A model generated the notes under the pieces. That model saw only the letters and a list, made by a program, of their open reading frames with translations, was not told the DNA's origin and did no database searches. A program made the translations under genes and the position numbers. Source: Roseburia sp. (GTDB lineage Bacteria; Bacillota; Clostridia; Lachnospirales; Lachnospiraceae). From it: DNA of 49,673 nucleotides. The DNA lies in the NCBI GenBank assembly GCA_017937095.1, contig JAGBEG010000012.1:232101-281773 (forward strand), read 5' to 3'. Within the stretch, counting starts at the first letter, position 1, and each line of letters begins with the position of its first letter. Of this stretch, positions 24,991 through 33,081 are shown in pieces.

Positions 24991-26016
24991 CTAATCCTGT
25001 GGAAATCCAATCACAACCCTGGTTCCGCGCCCCTCCTCCGAAGTAATGGAAAAGGTGTGTCCCAGCTTCTTTAAAATACTGCTGCACAGATACAGCCCGA
25101 TTCCGGTCGACCGCTTATCGGCATGACCGTTATATCCGGTATATCCTTTCTCACAGACCCTCGGCAAATCCTCCTGCCTTATGCCGATCCCGGTATCTGT
25201 GATGACAAGCCTCCCGTCCTCCACGAAAATCGCAATGCTGCCGCTTGGCGTATACTTAAGCGCGTTGGACAACAACTGCTCTAACACAAATTCAAGCCAC
25301 TTCTCATCTGTTGTCACCGCAGTCCCTACCGCCTCGTAGCAGAGCGCAATCTTCTTTCGGACAAACCACCTTGCGTACTTGTGCACCGCTTCCTTAATCA
25401 CATCGTCAAGCGATACCTTTCTTATCACAAAGTCGTTCGTCTCGGATTCAAGGCGCATATAATGCAGCGCCATTTCCGTATACTGCTCAATTGCAAATAA
25501 CTGCTGCAGCTTCTCATTTCGCTGCGCCTCCGCATATAACTGCCTTTCTTCCTCCGACTGCTCCGCTCCATTCTCCTGCCCTTCCTCCTCAAGCAGCAGT
25601 TTGAGCGCGGCAATCGGCGTCTTAATCTGATGCACCCACATGGTATAGTATTCCGTCAGGTCCCGCTGCCTGTGAATCGACTCATTTTCCAGATTTATTT
25701 TCTCCTCAAGCAGCAGCTCTAACAAAAGCTGATATTCCTCCTCAACCGGGTCCTTCCCCTGCGGCAGCCCGTCCAGAGTATACACAATGGAGCTCTCCAG
25801 CCCCCGCAATCTTTCAAGGCGTTTGCGGTAATCCAGAAAATCCATTATAACTACAATCATCAGAAATCCAAGACATAACAATGCGCCATAACCAATCTCC
25901 TGGTTTGGCGCATGATTTAAAATCATAATCGCAGTCATCAGAAGCCCGCAGAGCGCTACCGCAAGAAACCATTTTACACGATATCTGATATATGAAAAAA
26001 ATTCCCGTACCTTCAT
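24991..26016 (-). CDS. sensor histidine kinase, BceS-like intramembrane-sensing type
   Basis: A 341-residue kinase with two N-terminal helices (about residues 17-34 and 43-60) joined by a very short external loop, so no extracellular sensor domain. This is the hallmark of BceS-type kinases that sense through their ABC transporter. The dimerisation box MWVHQIKTPIAALKLLL has phospho-acceptor H129. The ATPase domain has LLSNALKYTPSG (N box), ITDTGIGIRQEDLPRVCEKGYTG (G1/F box) and STGIGLYLCSSI (G2 box). It is 21 bases downstream of its response regulator. No ABC genes are adjacent; the BceAB-like operon at 12396-16285 lacks a two-component system and is the likely partner. Confidence 0.92.
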   Translation of the reverse strand: MKVREFFSYIRYRVKWFLAVALCGLLMTAIMILNHAPNQEIGYGALLCLGFLMIVVIMDFLDYRKRLERLRGLESSIVYTLDGLPQGKDPVEEEYQLLLELLLEEKINLENESIHRQRDLTEYYTMWVHQIKTPIAALKLLLEEEGQENGAEQSEEERQLYAEAQRNEKLQQLFAIEQYTEMALHYMRLESETNDFVIRKVSLDDVIKEAVHKYARWFVRKKIALCYEAVGTAVTTDEKWLEFVLEQLLSNALKYTPSGSIAIFVEDGRLVITDTGIGIRQEDLPRVCEKGYTGYNGHADKRSTGIGLYLCSSILKKLGHTFSITSEEGRGTRVVIGFPQD

Positions 26017-26037
26017 TCCCCTCTCCTTGTCACGCCG

Positions 26038-26709
26038 CTATCCGATCCGGTAACCGATCCCCTTCTTTGTCAGGATAAAATCAGACAAACCAATCCCGTC
26101 GAGCTTCTTTCTAAGCCTTCCTACATTGACTGACAATGTATTCTCATCCACATAGCTGTCGCTCTCCCAGAGCTTTGTCATCAGCGTATCACGCGAGACG
26201 ACCTTCTCCTTGTTCCCCATCAGCACCTGAAGAATCTTAAGCTCGTTCTTCGTGAGCTCCAGCTTCTCCTCGCCATAGACGAGCGTCGCCTCACCCAGAT
26301 TAAGAAATGCTCCCCGGTGCTCCATGACCGTGCTCTGCCCTGTGAAATCATAGGTACGCCGCAAAAGCGCCTGAATCTTTACCGTCAGCACATCCAGATC
26401 GAACGGCTTTGCGATAAAATCATCACCGCCCATATTGACCGCCATGACAATATTCATATTGTCCGATGCCGACGAGACAAAAATCACCGGTACCTTGGAC
26501 ACCTTGCGTATCTCACTGCACCAGTGATAGCCGTTATAGAACGGCAGCTTGATATCCATCAGTACGAGCTGCGGCGCAAACTGCATAAATTCCGCCATAA
26601 CATCGGAGAAATCAGCCACGCATGCCACCTCATAATCCCAGCTCTCCAGATGTCTCTTCATACTTCTTGCGATGACCTCGTCATCCTCGACAATGAATAT
26701 ACGATACAT
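26038..26709 (-). CDS. OmpR-family response regulator, BceR-like
   Basis: From the ATG at 26709 the protein has 223 residues; GGGAGAG precedes it. The receiver domain has acidic residues in IVEDDEV, phosphorylation site D52 in LMDIKLPFYNG, the Thr/Ser position in FVSSASD and K in FIAKPFD. The C-terminal winged helix has LELTKNELKILQVLM and DTLMTKLWESDSYVDENTLSVNVGRLRKKL ending in GIGYRIG. It pairs with the BceS-like kinase just downstream. It probably activates a BceAB-type transporter through sites like CTTACA-N4-TGTAAG (16382-16397). Confidence 0.92.
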   Translation of the reverse strand: MYRIFIVEDDEVIARSMKRHLESWDYEVACVADFSDVMAEFMQFAPQLVLMDIKLPFYNGYHWCSEIRKVSKVPVIFVSSASDNMNIVMAVNMGGDDFIAKPFDLDVLTVKIQALLRRTYDFTGQSTVMEHRGAFLNLGEATLVYGEEKLELTKNELKILQVLMGNKEKVVSRDTLMTKLWESDSYVDENTLSVNVGRLRKKLDGIGLSDFILTKKGIGYRIG

Positions 26710-26743
26710 ATTTCTCTCCCTCTGACGGAACTCTGCCAATTAT

Positions 26744-27793
26744 TTACCACAGCTCTGCCAGCTCGTAAATCAGCCTTTCGGTCTTCTCCCAGCCCAGACA
26801 TGGGTCTGTAATCGACTTTCCATAGCAGCCGTCGCCGACCTTCTGTGCTCCGTCCTCAATATAACTCTCGATCATTAAGCCCTTCACCAGTCTGCGAATC
26901 TCCGGCGACACCTTACAGCTATGCATAACATCCTTGCTGATACGAATCTGCTCCATGAAATTCTTGCTCGAATTGGAGTGGTTCGTGTCAATGATCACTG
27001 CCGGATGCGCCAGTTCATGACCTGCCGTGCGCGCCTCCTCGTAGTGCTCCAGCAGATTCTGCAAGTCCTCATAATGATAATTCGGAATATTGCGTCCGAA
27101 CTTATCCACATAACCTCTTAGAATCGCATGTGTATATGGATTTCCGGTCGTCCTGACCTCCCATCCACGATACAGGAACGTATGACCGTGCTGAGCCGCA
27201 ATAATCGAATTCATCATAACGGAAATATCGCCTCCGGTCGGATTCTTCATCCCGACCGGGATTCCCACGCCGCTCGCCGTCAGCCTGTGCTGCTGGTTCT
27301 CCACAGAGCGCGCCCCGACAGCCACATAGGAGAGCAGATCCGAAAGATATCTGTGATTCTCCGGATAAAGCATCTCGTCCGCACAGGTAAATCCGGTCTC
27401 CCCGACTGCCCGCATATGCATGTGGCGAATCGCAATAATCCCCTTTAACATATCGGATTCCTTCTCCGGGTCCGGCTGATGAAGCATCCCTTTATAGCCG
27501 ATGCCGATCGTGCGCGGCTTGTTCGTGTAGATGCGCGGAATAATAAAAATCTTATCCGAAACCTTCTCCTGCACCTTGCGAAGCCTTGAAATATAATCAA
27601 TCACCGCATCCTCATTGTCCGCAGAACACGGACCGATGATAAGAATCAGCTTATCCTCTTTTCCCTCGAAAATATCCCGAATCTCATCGTCACGCTTCGC
27701 CTTTGTTGCCACGATCTGTGCGCTGACCGGGTGCTGCTCCTTTAACTCCTGCGGCGTCGGCAGCTTCCGCAAAAATTCCATTTCCATCTCCAT
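26744..27793 (-). CDS. aroF: 3-deoxy-7-phosphoheptulonate synthase (DAHP synthase, class I)
   Basis: First enzyme of aromatic amino-acid synthesis, condensing phosphoenolpyruvate and erythrose 4-phosphate. Class I alpha features are clear: LILIIGPCSADNEDAV, PRIYTNKPRTIGIGYKGMLHQPDPEKESDM, GARSVENQQHRLTASGVGIPVGMKNPTGG, the IDTNHSNSSKNFMEQ segment and a C-terminal GKSITDPCLGWEKTERLI. Length is 349 residues from the ATG at 27793, or 360 from an ATG at 27826 that lacks a ribosome binding site. It is a lone biosynthetic gene here. Its promoter and a perfect 20-bp palindrome in the leader (27856-27875) suggest repressor control. Confidence 0.95.
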   Translation of the reverse strand: MEMEMEFLRKLPTPQELKEQHPVSAQIVATKAKRDDEIRDIFEGKEDKLILIIGPCSADNEDAVIDYISRLRKVQEKVSDKIFIIPRIYTNKPRTIGIGYKGMLHQPDPEKESDMLKGIIAIRHMHMRAVGETGFTCADEMLYPENHRYLSDLLSYVAVGARSVENQQHRLTASGVGIPVGMKNPTGGDISVMMNSIIAAQHGHTFLYRGWEVRTTGNPYTHAILRGYVDKFGRNIPNYHYEDLQNLLEHYEEARTAGHELAHPAVIIDTNHSNSSKNFMEQIRISKDVMHSCKVSPEIRRLVKGLMIESYIEDGAQKVGDGCYGKSITDPCLGWEKTERLIYELAELW

Positions 27794-27855
27794 ACTAAAA
27801 TAAACCTCACATTCCAATTCCGCCATGGAAAAATTTTTTATACATATGGTTTTCG

Positions 27856-27875
27856 CACTGCAACGCGTTGCAGTG
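27856..27875. promoter_or_regulatory. perfect 20-bp palindrome in the DAHP synthase leader
   Basis: CACTGCAACGCGTTGCAGTG reads identically on both strands. It lies just downstream of the predicted transcription start and upstream of the aroF start codon. No U-tract follows, so it is more likely an operator than a terminator. I know no regulator with this consensus. Confidence 0.55.
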
Positions 27876-27889
27876 TTAAGCCATCGTTT

Positions 27890-27918
27890 ATGATAACGCT
27901 TTTAGCGCTTCACGTCAA
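27890..27918 (-). promoter_or_regulatory. promoter of the DAHP synthase gene
   Basis: TTGACG, 17-base spacer and TATCAT on the minus strand. The spacer contains AGCGCTAAAAGCGT, a second small inverted repeat. Confidence 0.6.
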
Positions 27919-27980
27919 CCCATTTTTCACAACACTAAACATCTGTTTTCGTCCCGGAAGTCTGCTTTATAAAGTCTGCT

Positions 27981-28592
27981 TTATTTTATATAGGAGAACG
28001 TAAGTATATTCTTCTCCGGCACACCAAGCTGCTTCAGCAGCCTCACAGACGCCGCGACCTCGGATTCTCCCGTGTAATCCGGGATGTACGGCGTCTTTAT
28101 GACATAATTCTCCGGCGCAATTGTCTCTACAAGTGTCTTAACATTCCTTACCGTCTGCGTATTCTCTTTCCCGGTATAACTCCGGTAAATCTCCGGCTGC
28201 ATCGCCTTGATATCCACAATAAAAGAAAACCGCTGCGTAAGAACCGGGGCAAGAAGCTCCTCCGGCACAGCAAGAGACGTCTCTATCGTGAGATTCCATT
28301 CCGGCGGGCAAAGCTCTGCAAACGCTGCAATCTGCCTGCTCTGCAAAAGAGGTTCACCGCCCCCGAACGTCACGCCGCCGCCCGTGTAGAGGAAGTAGCA
28401 GTGGTCGATCGCAAGCTGTGCGAGGAGCTCCTCACCCGTCATATGCGAAATGCGGTTTGCTGCGAGGAGTTCCCGGTTAATACAGTACGGGCACGATAAG
28501 GGGCATCCCGCCAGCGCTACCAGCGACGTAATCCCCCGCCCGTCATTTTTCATCCGATGCCGGTTGACTGCCAGTACGGAAAATTTGTCCAT
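27981..28592 (-). CDS. radical SAM protein, glycyl-radical-activase-like
   Basis: A 203-residue radical SAM enzyme with the [4Fe-4S] motif C30-x3-C34-x2-C37 in ALAGCPLSCPYCINREL, the SAM-binding GGE-type box in GGGVTFGGGEPLLQ, an ETSLAVP strand and DIKAMQPEIYRSYTG, which resembles pyruvate formate-lyase activases and NrdG. It is shorter than PflA (about 245) and lacks the extra ferredoxin-like cysteines. It starts 2 bases after the stop codon of the four-cysteine protein gene, so the two are translationally coupled and probably work together. No glycyl radical enzyme lies in the window. The substrate is unknown. Confidence 0.85.
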   Translation of the reverse strand: MDKFSVLAVNRHRMKNDGRGITSLVALAGCPLSCPYCINRELLAANRISHMTGEELLAQLAIDHCYFLYTGGGVTFGGGEPLLQSRQIAAFAELCPPEWNLTIETSLAVPEELLAPVLTQRFSFIVDIKAMQPEIYRSYTGKENTQTVRNVKTLVETIAPENYVIKTPYIPDYTGESEVAASVRLLKQLGVPEKNILTFSYIK

Positions 28593-28594
28593 CC

Positions 28595-29134
28595 TTATTC
28601 CCCCGCCTCTTCCATCGGTGCAACGTCACCTTCCAGTTCCGACGGCTTTTCTTCCCGCTCCGTAAGCTCGCTCTCCGGCATCAGTCCTTCCAACTCATGC
28701 TCCGTGTTCTCCCACTCCGTCTGCTCCGTCACATATTCCATGCCTCCGTCAATCTGTTCGACATCACCGTCCAACTGTGCCGCTCCTTCGGTGCTGCCCG
28801 CACACCCCGACAAGCCGAGTGACACAATTGCCGCAAGTCCTGCTGCAAGCACTCTGCTTCGCGCAGCTCCCCGGGCAGTTCTTTCCTCTCTCTTAAAGAC
28901 ATTGCTCTCCCTGCCGGACTGCACAGCTCCCGTCTGCCTGCGCAGGATTGCTTCGTTCAGCGCCCGTTCCTCCGCTGCGCATTTCGGACATGTTCCGCTA
29001 CAGTAACCGTCGTAAGTACATTCTCTCTGATGCAAATCCACGCCCAGCTCCTCCGCCATTTTTGCCCGGACAAGCTTTAACTCTCTGCATCTTTCCTTGT
29101 GGATACGCGCCATTTCCTCTCTGCTTCTTTCCAT
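28595..29134 (-). CDS. membrane-anchored protein with a C-x5-C-x3-C-x2-C motif, partner of the radical SAM gene
   Basis: A 179-residue protein in three parts. Residues 1-60 are charged and helical and end in a cysteine cluster C39-x5-C45-x3-C49-x2-C52 (RECTYDGYCSGTCPKCAAEE). The last three cysteines have the same C-x3-C-x2-C spacing as a radical SAM cluster. Residues about 92-112 (RVLAAGLAAIVSLGLSGCAG) form one hydrophobic span with a lipobox-like LSGC. The tail is very acidic, with repeated E/D. GGGAGGG precedes the ATG. I recall similar 'C..KGxCxGTCPxC' proteins next to small radical SAM genes in Clostridia, without known function. It may bind iron-sulfur or be a substrate. Confidence 0.6.
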   Translation of the reverse strand: MERSREEMARIHKERCRELKLVRAKMAEELGVDLHQRECTYDGYCSGTCPKCAAEERALNEAILRRQTGAVQSGRESNVFKREERTARGAARSRVLAAGLAAIVSLGLSGCAGSTEGAAQLDGDVEQIDGGMEYVTEQTEWENTEHELEGLMPESELTEREEKPSELEGDVAPMEEAGE

Positions 29135-29188
29135 ATCTGCCCTCCCGCATTGGTATCATTTTCCTGTTTCCAATATATAGGACGCATT

Positions 29189-30568
29189 TTATTGAGATTG
29201 GTCGCCCGTTTTCTTTAATTTTTTCATAAAATTTATCACAAACGGAAGTGCAATGAAAAACGCCATGATATCTGCCACCGTCTGGGCGATCTCTACACCG
29301 AGAAGCCCCATCGTCCGCGACAGAATCAATATCACAGGTATAAAGCAGAGCCCGCTCCGCAGCATCGATAAAAATGTCGCCCTTCCGTTCTTGCCGATAC
29401 TCTGAAACAGCATATTCGAGCAAACAGAAAGCGGCTGGAAAAACAGAGCAATAAGCTGTACGCTAAGCGCAGTGCTTCCAATTGCGATCACCTCGGGATC
29501 GTCCCGGAAAAATGCAATAAGCTCTTCCGGGAAAAACATACCGATCACCGCAACTGCCCCAAGCAGTACCTCGCCTGCCCCAAGCGTAAAGTAAAAGCCC
29601 CTTCGGACACGGTCGTACTTCTTTGCCCCGTAATTAAAGGCGGATACCGGCTGAAATCCCTGCCCGATGCCAAGCCCGACAGAGAAAATAAAGAAACAGA
29701 TACGATTGACGATTGACATTGCCGCGACTGCCGCATCGCCGTAAATCCCCGCCTGACCGTTTAAGATCATCGTCGATATACTTGACAGCCCCTGACGCAT
29801 CAGGCTCGGCAGTCCGGTCTTACAGATGAGAAGCACCTCGTTCATATCCCTTGTAACGCACCGCACCGAAAGCCTGCTCTGTGTTTTTCCGCTTAAAAAC
29901 ATAAAGAGCAGGATAAAAAAACTGATAAGCTGCGACACTGCCGTAGAGATTCCTGCGCCCTCCACGCCAAGCCCCAGCCGCATCATCAGAAGCCAATCTC
30001 CGAATATATTTAAGATGCTTCCTGTCGTAAGCCCGACCATGGCAAACGCCGCCCGCCCTTCATAGCGCAGGATATTGTTGAGCACGCAGCTTGCCGCCAT
30101 AAACGGCGCCGCGATCAGAATGAACCTCGCATATGTCTTCGCATAGGGAAGAATTGTGTCCGTACTGCCGAGCAGCCGCATTAACGGCTCTAAGAAGAGA
30201 AGTCCGAACAGGGTAATCATTCCCCCGGCAGCGAGCGCGCTCACAAAGCTTGTCGATGCAAACCGCGTCGCGCTCTCGACATCCTTTGCGCCAAGCCGCC
30301 TGGATATAATGCTTCCCGCGCCATGTCCGAACATGAAGCCGAACGCCTGAATAATCGCCATAAGTCCGAACACGATGCCGACTGCACCGGACGCGCTCGT
30401 GCCAAGCTTTCCGACGAAGTAAGTGTCCGCCATATTATAAATATTTGTCACAAGCATACTGATCGTCGTCGGAATACTGAGCATAATCACCAGTTTCGCC
30501 ACCGGCGTTTCTGTCATTTTCTTATATTGCCGTTCCTCCGTCTCCTGCTGTCTCGCTGCTTCTGTCAT
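29189..30568 (-). CDS. MATE family efflux transporter
   Basis: 459 residues with twelve helices. The conserved first helix IPTTISMLVTNIYNMADTYFVGKLGTSASGAVG, the motif GFMFGHGAGSIISRRLGAKDVESA, and in the second half GIGQGFQPVSAFNYGAKKYDRVR are typical of NorM/DinF-like MATE proteins of Firmicutes. It exports drugs or metabolites against H+ or Na+ gradient. It lies between the GH2 gene (67 bases upstream) and the cysteine-motif/radical SAM pair (54 bases downstream) on one strand, possibly in one transcript. Confidence 0.93.
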   Translation of the reverse strand: MTEAARQQETEERQYKKMTETPVAKLVIMLSIPTTISMLVTNIYNMADTYFVGKLGTSASGAVGIVFGLMAIIQAFGFMFGHGAGSIISRRLGAKDVESATRFASTSFVSALAAGGMITLFGLLFLEPLMRLLGSTDTILPYAKTYARFILIAAPFMAASCVLNNILRYEGRAAFAMVGLTTGSILNIFGDWLLMMRLGLGVEGAGISTAVSQLISFFILLFMFLSGKTQSRLSVRCVTRDMNEVLLICKTGLPSLMRQGLSSISTMILNGQAGIYGDAAVAAMSIVNRICFFIFSVGLGIGQGFQPVSAFNYGAKKYDRVRRGFYFTLGAGEVLLGAVAVIGMFFPEELIAFFRDDPEVIAIGSTALSVQLIALFFQPLSVCSNMLFQSIGKNGRATFLSMLRSGLCFIPVILILSRTMGLLGVEIAQTVADIMAFFIALPFVINFMKKLKKTGDQSQ

Positions 30569-30635
30569 TTTCTCTTACCCCCCCTGCCCGCTTCCTGCGG
30601 ATTTTTGTCTCCCGTCTTTATAACTATGTTTGGCG

Positions 30636-32921
30636 TCACTTCTGTTTTTTCCGAATCCTGTTTAAGGACGCATTCAGCTTAAGATACTGTTCCTTTGTCA
30701 GCCCGCCGCCAAGCATGCCAAGCGCCCGGCGCATCGTAAAGCCCTTCGCAAGCTCTATCATCTCTTTGCTGACGGAAAATCCCATCACGCCCGCTTCTTT
30801 TTTCTTTCCCTCGTCCTTTGCTCCTGCGTTCTGTCTGCTCTGGGATTTTAACATCAGAATAAGCCGCAGCAGCACAAGCTTTCCACGAAACGGCTTCATA
30901 ATCTCCCCTAACGTGTCGTTGATGGACAAATAGCCCTCCGGCGTATCGATCTCAAACCAGTTGATGACCTCGCCCTCCTCCTTCATGCGGTATTCCTCCG
31001 GGAACACATCAACCTTCACAATACAGCTCTCGTCCCTGCACGCTCCGGCAACCGCAGTCAGCTTCGTCTCGCCGCAGTTTGGTACGTCATAATAGAAAAA
31101 CGGAACCTCTCTGCGCTTCTGTCTGCCAAGGCTCTCCCCGTTTGCGAACAGTTCCACTTCCGGCTGATTCGTGTACACCGTCACACGCGTTACCTCCTCG
31201 GCACGCCGCTCATAGCGCTTGCCGCAGATGTGTACGAACGGCTCATCGGAAAGCCACGCCTTGTACGCATAGAACGCATCCTTTTTGTATCTCCGGTCAA
31301 AAGTCACAAGTCCCTTATGGTTCATACCGCTCTCGCCGCCCTCTGCCCTTGCATCCGCCGCGAAATCGAACATGTTCCAGACATGCGTCGCCCACAGATA
31401 AGGACGCTCGCTTATCTGCCGGATCAGCTCCTCATGATAGATTGCCTGATACTCCTCCGTGTAATCTCCCTGCTCCGGCTTTGAAGTATGCCAGTTCAGC
31501 GCCTCACAGCCGTACTCGCTGATACCGATGGCGCGGTTCGGATATTTCTCGTGAAACTTATCGAACCACGGACCGTTCATCGACGTGTCACCGCCGTACC
31601 AGCCAAAATAATGATTGTACGACACCACATCCGGAATATGAACGTATTCCTCATCAATTGGGCACATCGTAACGACCGCTTCCGTGGTGCGTCTCGTCGG
31701 GTCGAGCCGATGCACCAGCTCATTCAGATCCCTGTGATTTTTCAGCATGGAATCGTCCTTTGCTCCATGCATTGTAATCTCATTTGATAATCCCCATACT
31801 ACAATCGACGGGTGATGATAGTTCTGCACGATCAGTTCACGCATCTGCGACATGGTATTGTCATACCCGTCCGTCATATGATTGGAAATATAAGGGATCT
31901 CCGCCCAGACCACCATTCCGCGCTCATCACACAGATCATAGAAATACTGGTCGTGCTGATAATGCGCCAGACGAATCGTGTTCGCTCCCATTTCACAAAT
32001 GAGATCCATATCCTCTCTGTGATGCTCCGGCAGCAGCGCATTTCCGATGACGGGGCGGTCCTGATGTCTGGAAACGCCGCGCAGCGGATACGGCTTACCG
32101 TTTAAGACAAAGCCTCTCTGCGGATCGATTTCAAATGTCCGGCAGCCAAAGCGCAGACTCCGCTCGTCTAAGCACGCTTCCTGTTCCATAAGACGCACCT
32201 TAAGCCGGTACAAATGCGCATCTTTTGTTCCGTTCCACAGGTGCACCTTAGGAATCACGAATTTTACAAGTGTCGTATCTACCGCAGCCGTCTGCTCCGC
32301 CACGAGCTGCTCCTCTCCCGTCTCATCCGTATCATAAATGGCAAAATGCAATGTCTGCCCGGCTTTCTCCCCGGTAAGGAAAACCTCCGCCGTCACTTCG
32401 GCGTCCTCTCCCTGCACCACGGGTGTCACCTTGACTGCCGTACTGCCGTAGTAGTCCAGATCAAAATGTGACTCACCCACCCGGATCAGATTCACATCTC
32501 GATACAGTCCGCCGTAAAATGTAAAATCCGCCATCTGCGGGTAGACCCTCCCGTTCGGCGCATTGTCCACCGCAACGACAATCAGGTTCTTCTCCCGCCA
32601 AAGTCCTGTGATGTTGACCCGCCAGGTCGAATACCCGCCATCATGCGCCCCCGCTCTGGTTCCGTTCACATAAAGAACCGCCGAGGAATTTGCGCCGCAA
32701 AATTCCAGATAAATCTGCTCGCCCGCCCGCAGCGGTGCAGCCGTAAGCTCCTTTGCATAGTAACATGTTCCCCGGTAATAGTCATTGCCGCCATCCTGCC
32801 CGTCCGTGCCGTTCCACGTGTGCGGCAGGTCTGCCGCCTCCCAGTCCTTCGGGAGCTCTCCCGGTATCTCCTTCGCTTCCTTTGAAAAGAGCCATCCGGC
32901 ATTGATACATTCTCTCTGCAT
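30636..32921 (-). CDS. glycoside hydrolase family 2 (beta-galactosidase-like)
   Basis: A 761-residue retaining glycosidase. The N-terminal sugar-binding jelly roll (about 1-150) has DLPHTWN and NDYYRGTCYYAKEL. An immunoglobulin-like domain follows (about 160-265), then the TIM barrel (about 270-570) with RGVSRHQDRP, acid/base E381 in VVWGLSNEI and nucleophile E469 in IGISEYGCEALNWH. No signal peptide, so it acts in the cytosol. A further Ig-like part ends near residue 650. The last about 110 residues are an unusual basic helical extension (KLVLLRLILMLK, then KKKE, then FTMRRALGMLGGGLTKEQYLKLN). Beta-galactosidase is likelier than beta-glucuronidase, but the sugar is not certain. AAGGGG precedes the ATG. 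Confidence 0.9.
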   Translation of the reverse strand: MQRECINAGWLFSKEAKEIPGELPKDWEAADLPHTWNGTDGQDGGNDYYRGTCYYAKELTAAPLRAGEQIYLEFCGANSSAVLYVNGTRAGAHDGGYSTWRVNITGLWREKNLIVVAVDNAPNGRVYPQMADFTFYGGLYRDVNLIRVGESHFDLDYYGSTAVKVTPVVQGEDAEVTAEVFLTGEKAGQTLHFAIYDTDETGEEQLVAEQTAAVDTTLVKFVIPKVHLWNGTKDAHLYRLKVRLMEQEACLDERSLRFGCRTFEIDPQRGFVLNGKPYPLRGVSRHQDRPVIGNALLPEHHREDMDLICEMGANTIRLAHYQHDQYFYDLCDERGMVVWAEIPYISNHMTDGYDNTMSQMRELIVQNYHHPSIVVWGLSNEITMHGAKDDSMLKNHRDLNELVHRLDPTRRTTEAVVTMCPIDEEYVHIPDVVSYNHYFGWYGGDTSMNGPWFDKFHEKYPNRAIGISEYGCEALNWHTSKPEQGDYTEEYQAIYHEELIRQISERPYLWATHVWNMFDFAADARAEGGESGMNHKGLVTFDRRYKKDAFYAYKAWLSDEPFVHICGKRYERRAEEVTRVTVYTNQPEVELFANGESLGRQKRREVPFFYYDVPNCGETKLTAVAGACRDESCIVKVDVFPEEYRMKEEGEVINWFEIDTPEGYLSINDTLGEIMKPFRGKLVLLRLILMLKSQSRQNAGAKDEGKKKEAGVMGFSVSKEMIELAKGFTMRRALGMLGGGLTKEQYLKLNASLNRIRKKQK

Positions 32922-32974
32922 TGTATTTTTCCCCTTCGTTATTCACTCTGTCATCTGCAAGTACACGAATCCTA

Positions 32975-32996
32975 CAGTGCATATTCCAAAGCACTG
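32975..32996. promoter_or_regulatory. inverted repeat in the GH2 leader
   Basis: Perfect 6-base arms CAGTGC and GCACTG, 10 bases apart, downstream of a TATAAT-like box. It could be an operator or a leader hairpin. Weak evidence by itself. Confidence 0.25.
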
Positions 32997-33081
32997 CTCG
33001 TTGCCTACTGAAAATTATACTATAAAATTGTGAAAAAATCGACGGGACAAAATACTGCAGTCTGTCTATTATAATTGTTTT

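Noticed and set aside
27856-27875. LacI/CcpA-type operator
   Set aside because: The central dinucleotide is GC within CGCG, whereas the LacI-family consensus needs a central CG in the TGNAANCGNTTNCA frame.
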